Part shown: piece after piece, positions 1 to 10,585 of the stretch
How positions within the stretch are numbered: the stretch's first letter is position 1
Layout: every line of letters starts with the position of its first letter
Program-made: the position numbers and the translations under genes
Notes under the pieces: model-generated
Seen by the model: the letters and a program-made list of their open reading frames with translations, nothing else
Told to the model about the DNA's origin: nothing
The model's database searches: none
Origin: Halomonas citrativorans
Lineage (GTDB): Bacteria > Pseudomonadota > Gammaproteobacteria > Pseudomonadales > Halomonadaceae
Direction of reading: 5' to 3'
DNA: 64,000 bases
NCBI RefSeq assembly: GCF_900163645.1
Contig: NZ_FUKM01000053.1
Span: forward strand, 62,001-126,000

Positions 1-381
1 ATTAAACCACTTTACTTCACCCTCTTCCCGACCGTCGTTGGGATCGATGACGTCTTCCTCTTCATCGTCCCGTTCGTCGGCAGGCTGGGGCTGACGCGGC
101 GCAGCTTTAACACGCGTGTCGCCTGAGCTTTCTACTTTCGGTTTAACGACTAGCGGCGGAGCTAGAGCAGCCGACGCTAACGTACCTATAAATAAAACGA
201 TGAAGCTGCCCAAGGCAACGGCAATGTAAACACCACTGATGCCGCTAATGGCTAACTCTGCCTGCCATAAATCGGCCAGAGGCGCGTTGGTTAAATGAAC
301 AATCCCCGCCAGCAAAAGCGGCGTGGGGGCGGCTAGTAATACACTGATTAAGAAACAGCGAAACACAACTTTTGGATTCAT
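1..381 (-). CDS. membrane-anchored cold-shock domain protein (C-terminus beyond window edge)
   Basis: An open frame of 127 codons runs from an ATG at 381 off the left edge without a stop. Seen: a hydrophobic segment at about residues 6-26, a second at about 47-75, then a hydrophilic linker rich in Pro, Asp and Glu, and finally GEVKWFN at the edge. That last motif is the usual opening of the CspA-type cold-shock domain (GxVKWFN). The predicted protein is therefore a two-helix membrane anchor followed by an acidic linker and an RNA/ssDNA-binding OB-fold domain. Most cold-shock proteins are soluble and about 70 residues long, so the anchor is unusual. Only the first residues of the domain are visible; the domain call is recognition of a short motif. 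Confidence 0.75.
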   Translation of the reverse strand, partial: MNPKVVFRCFLISVLLAAPTPLLLAGIVHLTNAPLADLWQAELAISGISGVYIAVALGSFIVLFIGTLASAALAPPLVVKPKVESSGDTRVKAAPRQPQPADERDDEEEDVIDPNDGREEGEVKWFN

Positions 382-491
382 AGATGATAAAAGCTCTCTT
401 GTTGTATGGGTAACGAACGAAAGACAATACCCGAACTACCAGGCCCATTCCTAACAGTACCGGACATATTACACAAGGTTGCCATGTTACC

Positions 492-740
492 ATGACACAA
501 GACTTTTCTCCTGCTGAGCTAAATCAACTTTTCGAAAATCTCGAAAGCCGCCTGGCCTACCAGGAACACTGGCTGGACACGCTTGACCAAGCGGTTGTCC
601 AACAGGAAAAGCGGCTTGCCAAGCTAGAACAGCTTAGCGCATTAATGCGTGAACGCCTGCGTGAACAGCATCAAGCGTTCCAGGCGGGCGACCATCAGGG
701 GGAAAGCCGCCCTGAAGATGAGGTGCCACCTCACTATTAA
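492..740 (+). CDS. slyX: SlyX family protein
   Basis: An 82-residue protein that is almost entirely a heptad-patterned coiled coil (about residues 8-60), followed by a polar tail ending in PPHY. That short length, the coiled coil and the PPHY ending are characteristic of SlyX. The family is conserved in proteobacteria but its biochemical role is not established; in enterobacteria it lies near slyD. It is transcribed divergently from the cold-shock-domain gene, about 110 bp away, and converges on ald. Confidence 0.85.
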   Translation: MTQDFSPAELNQLFENLESRLAYQEHWLDTLDQAVVQQEKRLAKLEQLSALMRERLREQHQAFQAGDHQGESRPEDEVPPHY

Positions 741-806
741 CGATGACAAACATTAAAACCCACTGCCGAGTCCTGAGGGTTAGCGCCTCTGATCGGAAAT
801 GCGTAC

Positions 807-1925
807 TTATCGTGTTGCCGCGCTTGCTGGGGCGATACACGCCAAACCAAAGGCATCGGCAACGGCCTGGTAGGTCACTTGGCCAGCATGGACATTGAGC
901 CCTGGCAGAAAGTGGGGATCATCGCTTAGCGCCTGCTGCCAGCCTTTATTGGCCAGCGCCAACACGAAGGGCAGCGTGGCATTGGTGAGACCGAGGGTTG
1001 ATGTGCGTGACACGCCGCCCGGCATATTGGCCACACAGTAATGAACAATTCCATCCACGATATACGTGGGCTCAGCGTGGGTGGTGGGCTTGCTGGTTTC
1101 AAAGCAGCCGCCCTGGTCGATCGCTACATCCACCAGCACGCTGCCTGGCTTCATATCGCTAAGCATAGCGCGGGTAATCAACTTGGGCGCCGCCGCACCA
1201 GGTATTAACACGGCGCCAACAATCATATCGGACTCGCGCACGGCGTTATCCAGCGCATCAGCGGTGGAATAAACCGTTTTGATACGCCCCTGGTAGCGGC
1301 GATCCAGAACATCTAGCCGCGCCAGTGACGTATCCAAAATAGTGACATCCGCGCCCAGCCCCAGTGCCATTCTCGCGGCGTTTTCACCTACGACGCCGCC
1401 ACCTATTACGGTGACGGTTGCCGGTGCAACCCCCGGCACGCCGGGCAACAGAACGCCAGCGCCCCCTTGGGCTTTTTCCAGGCTATGCGCCCCTGCTTGA
1501 ACAGCCATACGCCCGGCCACAGTACTCATTGGCGCAAGCAGCGGCAGCCCACCATTGGCATCCGTAATCGTCTCATAAGCGATACAGGTAGCCCCGCTCT
1601 CCATTAAGCCCCGCGTCAGGGCTTCTTCCGCTGCAAGGTGCAAATAGGTAAACAGCGTATGCTGGGAAGTGAGACGCGCAACCTCTTCCACCTGGGGCTC
1701 TTTTACTTTAAGAATCAGCTCGGCATTTTTCCACAAGGCGTCGACATCACTTTCGGTCTGCGCACCCGCAGCCTCATAGTCGCTATCGCTAAAACCTGCG
1801 CCCTCGCCTGCGCTTGCCTGCACACTAACGGTGTGGCCACGCTGGGCAAGCTCACGCACGCCGGTGGGCGTTAGGGCGACACGATACTCGTGGTTTTTGA
1901 TCTCTTTGGGGACGGCAATCTGCAT
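807..1925 (-). CDS. ald: alanine dehydrogenase
   Basis: A 372-residue NAD-dependent L-alanine dehydrogenase, which interconverts alanine with pyruvate and ammonium. The N-terminal catalytic domain opens with [20 protein letters not shown] and keeps the residues known from the family: Arg15, Lys75 (in LKVKEP) and His96 (in YLHLA). A Rossmann dinucleotide-binding loop, [11 protein letters not shown], lies at about residue 172. Length is standard for the family. The gene is monocistronic, converging with slyX. In halophiles such an enzyme is likely to serve alanine catabolism and nitrogen balance. No cognate Lrp-type regulator is adjacent. Confidence 0.95.
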   Translation of the reverse strand: MQIAVPKEIKNHEYRVALTPTGVRELAQRGHTVSVQASAGEGAGFSDSDYEAAGAQTESDVDALWKNAELILKVKEPQVEEVARLTSQHTLFTYLHLAAEEALTRGLMESGATCIAYETITDANGGLPLLAPMSTVAGRMAVQAGAHSLEKAQGGAGVLLPGVPGVAPATVTVIGGGVVGENAARMALGLGADVTILDTSLARLDVLDRRYQGRIKTVYSTADALDNAVRESDMIVGAVLIPGAAAPKLITRAMLSDMKPGSVLVDVAIDQGGCFETSKPTTHAEPTYIVDGIVHYCVANMPGGVSRTSTLGLTNATLPFVLALANKGWQQALSDDPHFLPGLNVHAGQVTYQAVADAFGLACIAPASAATR

Positions 1926-2012
1926 AGCGATCTCTCTTTTTGTGCGTAAGGTTAAACGGCTGTCTTAGCATTACAGCACAGCTCAAGCGACCCACCACCT
2001 CCTTAAGCACAA

Positions 2013-2040
2013 AACAAAAAAACGCCGGTTAAGGCGTTTT
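2013..2040 (-). terminator. rho-independent terminator downstream of the thioesterase gene
   Basis: On the minus strand an 8-bp perfect stem (AAAACGCC/GGCGTTTT, 6-nt loop) runs straight into a T tract. It lies about 50 bp past the stop of the thioesterase gene and before ald. Confidence 0.8.
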
Positions 2041-2089
2041 ACAGAAGTAAAAATCCAGCGTTTGAGGGTTTTATACCGAAAATTTAACG

Positions 2090-2524
2090 TCATTCTGTTA
2101 TTAAGGCCCCGCCGTAGATTCTCTGATACTCCTCTGGCAGGCGCTTGGGGCGCCCGCTTGAAAGCGCAATACACGCAAACCGGGTGCGCGCCTGGAAGAG
2201 CATTTTGGCATCTCGCACCCGCTTAAGCTCGAAACGTCGGGTAAGGCTAAAGCGCCCATCACACGCGACGACCCACGTCGCCAATTGAAGTTCATCACCC
2301 GCAAAGGCAGGAGCAAGATAGTCCAGCTCATGGCGATGTACGGCCAGGGCGCGGTCCAGCTCGCGGTAGCGCTCAATGGAAAGTCCCAAGGCTTCGGAGT
2401 GGGCCCAGCTAACCTGCTCAACCCAGCGCAGGTATTCGCTGTTATTCACGTGCTGATAATCATCTATCGCCGCTTCGCTAACATGAATATCGATCACAAA
2501 GGGATCGGGTAACGCCCACTCCAT
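2090..2524 (-). CDS. acyl-CoA thioesterase, hot-dog fold (YbgC/4HBT-like)
   Basis: A 144-residue single-domain hot-dog protein. The family motif containing the catalytic-region Asp and the NN-x-x-Y helix appears as DYQHVNNSEYLRWVE at about residues 22-36, followed by the long central helix. Known family members hydrolyse acyl-CoA thioesters; the chain-length preference cannot be read from the sequence. It is preceded by rlmI, about 65 bp away on the same strand, and followed by its own terminator. The C-terminal residues after about 125 are not distinctive. Confidence 0.8.
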   Translation of the reverse strand: MEWALPDPFVIDIHVSEAAIDDYQHVNNSEYLRWVEQVSWAHSEALGLSIERYRELDRALAVHRHELDYLAPAFAGDELQLATWVVACDGRFSLTRRFELKRVRDAKMLFQARTRFACIALSSGRPKRLPEEYQRIYGGALITE

Positions 2525-2590
2525 TGCTCTGCTCCTTGTACCACTATCTTGCTAATCCAGCTTGCCCACCCAGCCTAATGGCTCAATGGG

Positions 2591-3781
2591 TTAATCGCGA
2601 AACACGCGTACGCCCAGCGCTTTAAGATAAGCGGTTTCTGGAATGGCCGGGTGAACGGGGTGATCTGGCCCTTGATGGCCCTGGAAGATCACCTGCCCAT
2701 GACGATCCTGATGGCGTACCGCGCCTCGAACGACATCTACCAAGCGATCTGCCCCCAAATGCATGGAGCACGACGCTGAAAGCAGCAGGCCATCGCGGCC
2801 CAGCAAACGCATCGCTTCGCGGTTCAAGCGCGCATAGGCCCGCTCGCCATTAGGAATATCCTTACGCTTCTTGATAAACGCAGGCGGATCCAGAATCACC
2901 ACGTCGAACTGTTCGCCGTCGGCTTTCAGCGCTGCCAAAGCTTCAAAGGCATCGCCTTCGCCAATGGCGACCTGCTCTTGTACACCGTTAAGCTCAGCAT
3001 TTCGCGCCACTTGCTCAAGCGCGGGGCCTGAAGCATCGATACACAGCACCTCAGAGGCGCCACTGGCCGCCGCTTGGACACCCCAGCCACCCACATAGCT
3101 AAAGACATCCAGCACGCGCTTGCCAGCCACCTGCTGGTTCAGCCAAGCGCGGTTCTCGCGGTGATCAAAGAACCAACCGGTTTTCTGACCGTTAAGCACC
3201 GGCACGGCAAAGCGTGTGCCGTTCTCTTCGATCAATACTTCGTCGGGCAGTGTGCCTTTCACTACATCGACGTGAGCTTCCAGCCCTTCCTGACGACGCC
3301 CGCCGGTATCGTTACGGAACACGATTACTTCAGGCTTAACCACTTTCTCAAGCGCATCGACAATCTCATCGGCCAGCGCCTGCATGCCGGCGGTATTTAG
3401 CTGAACAACCAGCACATCGCCAAAGCGGTCAATCACCAGGCCTGGCAACAGGTCACCCTCACCGTGAACCAAGCGGTAAAAAGGCTTGGCATATAAACGC
3501 TCACGCAGTGACAGCGCTTGATTGAAACGGTGTACAAACAGCGAACGGTCCAGACGCATGTCCGGATCACGGGACATCACGCGGCCCGCAATCAGCGAGT
3601 GCGGATTAATATACGCCACGCCCAGGACTTTACCGTTAGAGGCCTCGACCAACGCGGTTTCGCCAGCAGTGAAATTCTTAAGCGGCGTTTCTTTAATATC
3701 CACTTCGTTGGAGTAGATCCACAGATGGCCTGCTTTTAAGCGGCGATCGGCGTTTTTATTTAAGCGCAGGCGTTGAGTCAC
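2591..3781 (-). CDS. rlmI: 23S rRNA m5C1962 methyltransferase RlmI
   Basis: A class I SAM-dependent rRNA methyltransferase of the RlmI/RlmK family, about 396 residues. The N-terminal PUA-like domain (about 1-75) is followed by an EEHEI-like middle and a Rossmann domain with the SAM loop VLDVFSYVGGWGVQ and the catalytic-region motif LDPPAFIKKRKD, then SCSMHL. I prefer a GTG start at 3781: a GGAG at 3788-3791 sits 6 nt upstream, and the protein then begins MTQRLRLNKNADRRLKAGH as RlmI proteins do. A TTG at 3805 in the same frame would add eight residues but has no comparable site. Predicted to methylate C1962 of 23S rRNA. Confidence 0.88.
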   Translation of the reverse strand: MTQRLRLNKNADRRLKAGHLWIYSNEVDIKETPLKNFTAGETALVEASNGKVLGVAYINPHSLIAGRVMSRDPDMRLDRSLFVHRFNQALSLRERLYAKPFYRLVHGEGDLLPGLVIDRFGDVLVVQLNTAGMQALADEIVDALEKVVKPEVIVFRNDTGGRRQEGLEAHVDVVKGTLPDEVLIEENGTRFAVPVLNGQKTGWFFDHRENRAWLNQQVAGKRVLDVFSYVGGWGVQAAASGASEVLCIDASGPALEQVARNAELNGVQEQVAIGEGDAFEALAALKADGEQFDVVILDPPAFIKKRKDIPNGERAYARLNREAMRLLGRDGLLLSASCSMHLGADRLVDVVRGAVRHQDRHGQVIFQGHQGPDHPVHPAIPETAYLKALGVRVFRD

Positions 3782-3830
3782 AACAGTCTCCAAAAGCGTA
3801 GACAACAGATAACAAAAGGGTGATCAGCTA

Positions 3831-4658
3831 TCAATGCTGACAGCCAGGGCAAAACACACTGGCGCGCTGGCCAAGCGTAATACGACGAAGCTCCATACCG
3901 CAGCGTAAGCAGGGCTGGCCCTGGCGCCCATAGACATTTAACCGCTGAGCAAAATAACCAGGCTCACCCTGGCCGCTCACAAAATCGCGCAGCGTGGTAC
4001 CACCTTGAGTGATAGCCGCCGCCAATACTTCTTTCACAGCCGCCGCTAACTGCTCATAGCGGGCAAGAGAAATACGCCCAGCTGCGCGGCGTGGGTCAAT
4101 ACCGGCCATGAACAGCGCTTCAGTGGCGTAAATATTCCCCGCGCCTACCACGACCCGGTTATCCATTAAAAAAGGTTTTACCGCCACGCGCTTGTTACGC
4201 GAAAGCGTATATAGCCACTGGCCATTAAAGGCCTCATCAAACGGCTCAGGCCCAAGGTGGACAAGGCGCCGGTCTGCCGTCCCATCGCCTAACTGCCAAT
4301 CCACAAAGCCAAAGCGACGTGGGTCATGATAGCGCAGCACATAGCCGTCTGCGGTGACCATATCGACATGATCATGCTTTTTGGGTATATCACCCACTTG
4401 GGCAATGCGCAAACTGCCCGACATTCCCAGGTGCCACAGCAACGTTGCATCGTTTGGCGACTGCTTCACGGGGATTTGCAGGTATTTGGCACGCCGAGTC
4501 AGGGTGCCGATACGCGCGCCTACCAAACGCTCAGCCAAATCGTCAGGCACCGGAACACGCAAGCGCGGCTGACGAACACGCACCTCGGTAATTTCCTGGC
4601 CTTCCAGATAAGGAGCAATACCACGCTTGGTAGTTTCGACTTCGGGCAGTTCGGGCAT
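3831..4658 (-). CDS. mutM: formamidopyrimidine-DNA glycosylase (Fpg/MutM)
   Basis: Base-excision repair glycosylase/AP lyase for 8-oxoguanine and formamidopyrimidines, 275 residues. The N-terminus MPELPEVET supplies the catalytic proline (exposed after Met removal) and the neighbouring glutamate. The helix-two-turn-helix region follows at about 140-220 ([12 protein letters not shown]). The C-terminus carries a complete zinc finger, C-x2-C-x16-C-x2-C, ending CPGCQH. All family hallmarks are intact. It lies 49 nt upstream of rlmI, so co-transcription is possible. Confidence 0.96.
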   Translation of the reverse strand: MPELPEVETTKRGIAPYLEGQEITEVRVRQPRLRVPVPDDLAERLVGARIGTLTRRAKYLQIPVKQSPNDATLLWHLGMSGSLRIAQVGDIPKKHDHVDMVTADGYVLRYHDPRRFGFVDWQLGDGTADRRLVHLGPEPFDEAFNGQWLYTLSRNKRVAVKPFLMDNRVVVGAGNIYATEALFMAGIDPRRAAGRISLARYEQLAAAVKEVLAAAITQGGTTLRDFVSGQGEPGYFAQRLNVYGRQGQPCLRCGMELRRITLGQRASVFCPGCQH

Positions 4659-4764
4659 GAAGAGAACCTGATTAACGATAGGGATATCGACAGGATAGGC
4701 ACTTACAAGACAGGCAATGCGAAGCCACTATTAAGTCGCCTGCATCTACAAACCCCATGTATGC

Positions 4765-4790
4765 AAAAACCCGGCACGGGCCGGGTTTTT
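4765..4790 (-). terminator. rho-independent terminator after rpmBG
   Basis: An 11-bp perfect stem, AAAAACCCGGC/GCCGGGTTTTT, with a 4-nt loop, flanked by A and T runs so that it could work on either strand. It lies between rpmG (stop at 4839) and mutM. Confidence 0.85.
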
Positions 4791-4838
4791 CAACAGGCGC
4801 TCGCCTGCAGTGGAAGCCGATCATCATCGCTTACGCGA

Positions 4839-4994
4839 TTACTTGATCTTGGCTTCCTTGTAGATAACGTGCTTACGGACAACCGGGTCGTATTTCTTGA
4901 ATTCGAACTTATCCGGCGTGTTCCGCTTGTTCTTATCAGTGGTGTAGAAGTGGCCTGTACCGGCACTGGACACCAGCTTGATCTTATCGCGCAT
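4839..4994 (-). CDS. rpmG: 50S ribosomal protein L33
   Basis: A 51-residue basic protein opening [19 protein letters not shown] and ending IYKEAKIK, matching enterobacterial L33 almost residue for residue. It has no zinc-binding CxxC pairs, so it is the zinc-free form. The ATG at 4994 is preceded by GGGAGAG. It follows rpmB by 26 nt in the usual rpmB-rpmG order. Confidence 0.96.
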   Translation of the reverse strand: MRDKIKLVSSAGTGHFYTTDKNKRNTPDKFEFKKYDPVVRKHVIYKEAKIK

Positions 4995-5020
4995 GGTTTT
5001 ACTCTCCCAAAAATGCTGTC

Positions 5021-5257
5021 TTAGATGGCGTCGCCGCGCTTACGAATATCAGCCAGAACCGTCTCGATACCTTTCTTGTCGATGATGCGCATGCCCTTAG
5101 AGGAAACGCGCAGCTTGACGAAGCGGTTTTCGGCTTCAACCCAAAAACGATGGGTGTGCAGGTTCGGCAAGAAACGACGACGTGTCTTACGCTGGGAGTG
5201 TGAAACGTTATTACCAGTTACCGGACGCTTGCCGGTAACCTGACATACTTTGGACAT
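5021..5257 (-). CDS. rpmB: 50S ribosomal protein L28
   Basis: A 78-residue L28 starting [20 protein letters not shown] and ending near IRKRGDAI. The ATG at 5257 has a GGAGGCT ribosome-binding site a few bases upstream. The open frame extends further upstream, but that extension is untranslated leader by family comparison. First gene of rpmBG. Confidence 0.96.
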   Translation of the reverse strand: MSKVCQVTGKRPVTGNNVSHSQRKTRRRFLPNLHTHRFWVEAENRFVKLRVSSKGMRIIDKKGIETVLADIRKRGDAI

Positions 5258-5395
5258 GAGAGCCTCCAACCGCTTGGCCAGGGTATAAGCCTGAGTGTTC
5301 AAAACTGTCGGGCAAACCGGAAGAGAGGGAGTCGACGCCGTTAACCGCCTAGCTGTACCCAAATCCGTTATTCAACCCAAGTTTAAAGGTGGCAC

Positions 5396-5424
5396 TTTAT
5401 ACCAGAGCACTCGACCACCAGCAA
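5396..5424 (-). promoter_or_regulatory. putative sigma-70 promoter of rpmBG
   Basis: On the minus strand a TATAAA -10 (5396-5401) lies 17 bp from a weak TTGCTG -35 (5419-5424), about 140 bp upstream of rpmB. The -10 is good and the -35 poor; this is inference from consensus. Confidence 0.5.
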
Positions 5425-5434
5425 GCAAAACCGT

Positions 5435-5464
5435 CTAAAAAGGCGTAAAAAAGCCACTTTTTAG
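5435..5464 (-). terminator. putative terminator downstream of radC
   Basis: A stem CTAAAAAG(t)GGC/GCC-TTTTTAG with a single-base bulge and an A/T-rich loop lies about 50 bp past the radC stop and ends in a short T tract. It also sits just upstream of the rpmB promoter, where it would insulate the two units. Confidence 0.5.
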
Positions 5465-5513
5465 GTATTTTACCTAGACAGCTGACATTAAATGCCTGCT
5501 CTCTATCTACTGC

Positions 5514-6188
5514 CTATAGCCAGCCGCGCTCAGCAAAAGAGACCACGTCTCCATCTCCCACCACGAAATGATCCAATACGCGTACGTCAAAGAGGCCAAG
5601 GGCCTCTTTTAAGCGTTCTGTAATACGACGATCAGCATCGCTTGGCTCAGCCACACCGGAGGGGTGATTGTGGGCCAGGATAACGGCGCCAGCGCTAAGT
5701 TCTAATGCGCGCTTGGCAACTTCGCGGGGGTAAACGGATGCGCTGTCTAGGGTACCGCGAAACAGGGATTCATAGCGAATAATTCGGTGCTGCGTGTCTA
5801 AAAAAATTACCGCGAACTCTTCATGCCCCAAATGGCGCAGTTGAGAGCTCAGGTAATGACGCACCAGTTCAGGTGATGTCAGCGCGTTGCCACGTGCCAA
5901 TTGGCTGGCTAAATGGCGCTTCGAAATTTCAAGCGTGGCCTGCAGTTGGGCAAACTTGGCACTCCCCAAACCGTGTGCCGCGCAAAAGCTTGTTTGGTCT
6001 GCTTCCAACAGCGGACGCAGGCCGCCAAATGCTGTGAGTAGATCACGCGCCAAATCAACCGCCGAGCGCCCCTGCACGCCCACTCGCAAGAAAATCGCCA
6101 GCAACTCTGCATCAGAAAGCGTCTGCGCGCCCATGGTTAATAGCTTTTCACGTGGCCGTTCACCCTCCGGCCAATGATTTATCCCCAT
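5514..6188 (-). CDS. radC: RadC/JAB (MPN) domain protein
   Basis: A RadC-family protein of about 224 residues with an N-terminal helix-hairpin-helix region ([25 protein letters not shown]) and a C-terminal JAB/JAMM metal site seen in HNHPSG-x3-EPSDAD. Despite the name, a direct role in recombination is unproven; the fold is that of a zinc metalloprotease-like domain. I chose the ATG at 6188 because a strong GGGGAGGTAG precedes it, giving [17 protein letters not shown]; an in-frame ATG at 6215 adds nine residues. Divergent from coaBC. Confidence 0.93.
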   Translation of the reverse strand: MGINHWPEGERPREKLLTMGAQTLSDAELLAIFLRVGVQGRSAVDLARDLLTAFGGLRPLLEADQTSFCAAHGLGSAKFAQLQATLEISKRHLASQLARGNALTSPELVRHYLSSQLRHLGHEEFAVIFLDTQHRIIRYESLFRGTLDSASVYPREVAKRALELSAGAVILAHNHPSGVAEPSDADRRITERLKEALGLFDVRVLDHFVVGDGDVVSFAERGWL

Positions 6189-6329
6189 CACCCTACCTCC
6201 CCACCCCAAAGACATGTACGCAAAAAGCTCAGTAAACCTAGCTTACGCATTATTTGTAGTAACATGCCAAATTAGCAAGACGAATGGTATGGTAAGCCTC
6301 TTTAAGAACGCGCATGTGGGCCCTTTACC

Positions 6330-7586
6330 ATGGTTTCTATTTCTGCCTCTGTTACTCCAACGACGCTCTCAACGCTTGCAGGTAAACGCATTCTGTTGGG
6401 CATTAGTGCAGGCATAGCGGCTTACAAAAGCGCGCTGATCGTGCGGCTGCTTAAACAAGCCGGTTGTGAAGTGCGTGTGGTAATGACCAGTGGTGCTCAG
6501 GCGTTTATTACGCCACTGACACTGCAGGCGTTATCCGGCGAGCCGGTGCGCACATCTCTGCTTGACCCAGAAGCGGAAGCCGGGATGGGGCATATTGAGC
6601 TCGCCCGCTGGGCGGATATCATCCTGATTGCCCCCGCAACGGCTGACCTGATGGCTCGACTGGTCCACGGCATGGCGGATGATTTACTCACCACGCTGTG
6701 CCTGGCCAGTGAAGCCCCCAGGCTGATCGCCCCGGCCATGAACCAGGCAATGTGGCGCCACCCGGCGACGCAACGCAATGTAACGCAACTGCACGCTGAT
6801 GGCTGGCAACTTATCGGCCCCGCTGCAGGCGACCAGGCATGTGGCGATGTAGGTCCAGGGCGTATGAGCGAGCCTGATGCTATCTTTGAGGTTGTTGCAC
6901 GCCTCTTTTCAGGTGCCCCCAAAGCAGGCAACGCCCCTCATGTGGTCATTACCGCAGGCCCTACCCGTGAAGCGCTTGATCCCGTGCGTTACCTATCCAA
7001 TCACAGCTCGGGTAAAATGGGTTACGCCCTGGCGGCGGCTGCGGTGGCGCAGGGTGCTACGGTTACTCTGATTAGCGGGCCTGTGGCCTTACCAACGCCC
7101 AACGGCGTTACGCGCATTGACGTTGAATCGGCCGAGCAAATGCATCAAGAAGCCATGCACTGGGCGCCCGAGGCGGCGTTATTTATTGGCTGCGCGGCAG
7201 TGGCTGATTATCGCTCGGCATCGCCTGCCGAACATAAGCTTAAAAAGCAGGAAGATAGCGATACGTTCACGCTTACACTGATCAAAAATCCTGACATCAT
7301 TGCCGATGTGGCCGCGCTGCCTACCGAACAACGCCCCTTGGTTGTAGGGTTTGCCGCAGAGACGCAGCAACTGGAGCATTACGCCCACGATAAGCTTAAG
7401 CGCAAGGGGCTTGATATGATTGTCGCCAATGACGTTTCTCAAGCGGGCCTGGGCTTTGGCAGTAATGAGAATGCCGCGCTGCTGCTCTGGCGTACAGCGC
7501 AAGGCACCGAGCAGCGTTTGGAATCCCCTCAGCCAAAAACTCAGCTTGCGCAGGTCATTGTTCGTCAGGCGCTATCACTAATCTAG
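6330..7586 (+). CDS. coaBC: bifunctional phosphopantothenoylcysteine decarboxylase / phosphopantothenate-cysteine ligase
   Basis: A 418-residue fusion enzyme for two steps of coenzyme A synthesis. The CoaC half (about 15-190) has the FMN-binding [11 protein letters not shown], the PAMNQAMW motif and the catalytic-loop cysteine in [10 protein letters not shown]. The CoaB half (about 200-418) opens [22 protein letters not shown] and contains the nucleotide-binding and dimerisation residues expected. First gene of the coaBC-dut-algC-argB-slmA run, a gene order also known from pseudomonads. Confidence 0.96.
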   Translation: MVSISASVTPTTLSTLAGKRILLGISAGIAAYKSALIVRLLKQAGCEVRVVMTSGAQAFITPLTLQALSGEPVRTSLLDPEAEAGMGHIELARWADIILIAPATADLMARLVHGMADDLLTTLCLASEAPRLIAPAMNQAMWRHPATQRNVTQLHADGWQLIGPAAGDQACGDVGPGRMSEPDAIFEVVARLFSGAPKAGNAPHVVITAGPTREALDPVRYLSNHSSGKMGYALAAAAVAQGATVTLISGPVALPTPNGVTRIDVESAEQMHQEAMHWAPEAALFIGCAAVADYRSASPAEHKLKKQEDSDTFTLTLIKNPDIIADVAALPTEQRPLVVGFAAETQQLEHYAHDKLKRKGLDMIVANDVSQAGLGFGSNENAALLLWRTAQGTEQRLESPQPKTQLAQVIVRQALSLI

Positions 7587-7658
7587 TCTTTAGCACCTGA
7601 TTTTAAAGCTATTTTCAATATCCTTTTTACTATCGTTTTTTAAATGTTGGAGTTCTAC

Positions 7659-8117
7659 ATGACCACCCGCCCCCGCCTGCAGTGCAAAGTGCTTGATGAG
7701 CGCTTACACGACCACATGCCGCACTACGCCACTGATGGCTCTGCGGGCATGGACCTGCGGGCGCTGCTCGACGAGCCGCTAACGCTCAATCCTGGCGAAT
7801 GCCAACTCGTACGAACGGGTCTTGCCATCTATATTGAAGACCCAAGCCTTGCTGGCATGATTCTTCCTCGCTCGGGCCTGGGCCATAAACACGGCATTGT
7901 ATTGGGCAATCTGGTAGGCCTGATCGATTCGGACTACCAGGGTGAGCTGATGATTTCGGTGTGGAACCGTGGCCAAAGCGCTTTTACACTGTCGCCTTTT
8001 GAGCGGCTAGCCCAGTATGTTCTCGTGCCGGTGGTGCAAGCAGAACTCTCTATTGTTGATGCCTTTACCGACTCCACCCGAGGCGGCGGCGGATTTGGCA
8101 GCACTGGCCGTCATTAA
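7659..8117 (+). CDS. dut: dUTP diphosphatase
   Basis: Trimeric dUTPase of 152 residues that hydrolyses dUTP to dUMP, limiting uracil incorporation and supplying thymidylate synthesis. All five family motifs are visible: [32 protein letters not shown] with [14 protein letters not shown], and [10 protein letters not shown] at the C-terminal arm. The ATG at 7659 has GGAG six bases upstream; the in-frame ATG at 7644 lacks a site. Confidence 0.97.
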   Translation: MTTRPRLQCKVLDERLHDHMPHYATDGSAGMDLRALLDEPLTLNPGECQLVRTGLAIYIEDPSLAGMILPRSGLGHKHGIVLGNLVGLIDSDYQGELMISVWNRGQSAFTLSPFERLAQYVLVPVVQAELSIVDAFTDSTRGGGGFGSTGRH

Positions 8118-8189
8118 TACGGGTCGGCATTAACACTGTCCGTCATTAACAAGGCTCGGGCGAACGTTACGCACTGACAGGAGTAGCCA

Positions 8190-9575
8190 ATGGATGTACC
8201 TGCTTCGATTTTTCGTGCCTATGATATCCGCGGCATTGTCGATAACACGCTGAGCGAATCCACCGCAGAGTGGATTGGCCGTGCGATTGGTTCAGAAGCG
8301 GCCGCCCGGGGTGAGCAGTGTGTCATCGTTGCCAGAGACGGCCGCTTATCCGGCGAGCGTCTGCAAGCCGCCCTGATTCGAGGCTTAACAGCCGCTGGGC
8401 GCGACGTTATTGATATCGGCATGGTGCCCACTCCTGCTCTCTACTTTGCCACCCACGTGATGCCTGAGAGCTGCTCTGGCGTCATGGTGACCGGCAGCCA
8501 TAACCCGCCCGACTACAATGGTTTCAAAATTGTTCTGGCAGGTGAAACATTATCAGGCGACGCTATTACCGCGCTGTATGAACGCATTCACACCAATGAA
8601 CTCACCAGCGGCCAAGGCAGCGTTCATCAATACGACATCCGGCACGCATACCTTACCCGTATTTTGGAAGATGCTAGCGTCAAGCGCCCTATCAAAGCCG
8701 TTGTAGACTGCGGTAATGGCGTAGCCGGTGAGCTAGGCCCCGAGCTAATCAAGCAGCTGGGGGTTGAAACAACGGTCTTGTTTGGTGAGATTGACGGCCA
8801 TTTTCCTAACCACCATCCTGACCCAGGCAAACCTGAAAACCTGCAAGACCTGATCAAGAGTGTTCAGACAACCGGCGCGGATATCGGGCTTGCCTTTGAC
8901 GGTGATGGCGACCGAGTTGCCGTTGTTACACCGCGCGGCCGCATCATCTACGCTGACCACCTCCTGATGGCCTTTGCGACCGATATGCTTTCGCGTAACC
9001 CAGGCGCCAAGGTGATCTATGATATTAAATGTACAGGTAACCTTGCCCGGGTCATTAGCGAAGCGGGCGGCGAGCCAGAAATGTGGCGTACCGGCCATTC
9101 GCTGATTAAAGCGCGCATGAAGGAAACCAACGCTCTGCTGGGCGGGGAAATGAGCGGCCATATTTTCTTCAAAGAACGCTGGTATGGTTTTGATGACGGC
9201 CTTTATTCCGCCGCGCGCCTGCTGGAAATTCTGGCGCTTTATAACGAAGATGCAGACGACTTTTTTGACCGCTTTCCTCAAGATCCAAGCACGCCAGAAA
9301 TTAATATAATCGTTAGTGATGACGAAAAATTTGGCCTGATCGAAGCACTTGCCCGTGAAGGTGACTTCGGCGAAGGTATTAAAACCACGTTGGATGGCAT
9401 TCGCGTTGATTACCCCGATGGCTGGGGCCTATGTCGCGCATCCAACACGACACCTGCCTTGGTGATGCGCTTTGAAGGGAAAAGTGCCGTGGCACTAATG
9501 CGTATACGGGAACGCTTTGTCAACGCGTTAGCTCGTGTGGCACCGGCGCTCAAAATTCCCGAAATGCCGGCTTAA
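8190..9575 (+). CDS. algC: phosphomannomutase/phosphoglucomutase
   Basis: A 461-residue alpha-D-phosphohexomutase of the AlgC type, converting mannose-6-P/glucose-6-P to the 1-phosphates for exopolysaccharide and LPS precursors. The phosphoserine loop is VTGSHNPPDYNGFK (about 104-117), the metal loop is DGDGDR (about 238), the sugar-binding loop is GEMSGH (about 322), and the phosphate-binding C-terminal domain carries RASNTTP. The position between dut and argB matches pseudomonads. GGAG lies upstream of the ATG. Confidence 0.94.
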   Translation: MDVPASIFRAYDIRGIVDNTLSESTAEWIGRAIGSEAAARGEQCVIVARDGRLSGERLQAALIRGLTAAGRDVIDIGMVPTPALYFATHVMPESCSGVMVTGSHNPPDYNGFKIVLAGETLSGDAITALYERIHTNELTSGQGSVHQYDIRHAYLTRILEDASVKRPIKAVVDCGNGVAGELGPELIKQLGVETTVLFGEIDGHFPNHHPDPGKPENLQDLIKSVQTTGADIGLAFDGDGDRVAVVTPRGRIIYADHLLMAFATDMLSRNPGAKVIYDIKCTGNLARVISEAGGEPEMWRTGHSLIKARMKETNALLGGEMSGHIFFKERWYGFDDGLYSAARLLEILALYNEDADDFFDRFPQDPSTPEINIIVSDDEKFGLIEALAREGDFGEGIKTTLDGIRVDYPDGWGLCRASNTTPALVMRFEGKSAVALMRIRERFVNALARVAPALKIPEMPA

Positions 9576-9604
9576 CCGCGCACTCGTTATATGCAGCACG
9601 ATAA

Positions 9605-10564
<960 letters not shown>

Positions 10565-10585
10565 CTGCAACGGAGGGCTAACGTC

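Noticed and set aside
4326-5024. A 232-codon plus-strand frame across mutM, rpmG and a terminator
   Set aside because: It runs antisense through three well-supported elements and resembles no protein.
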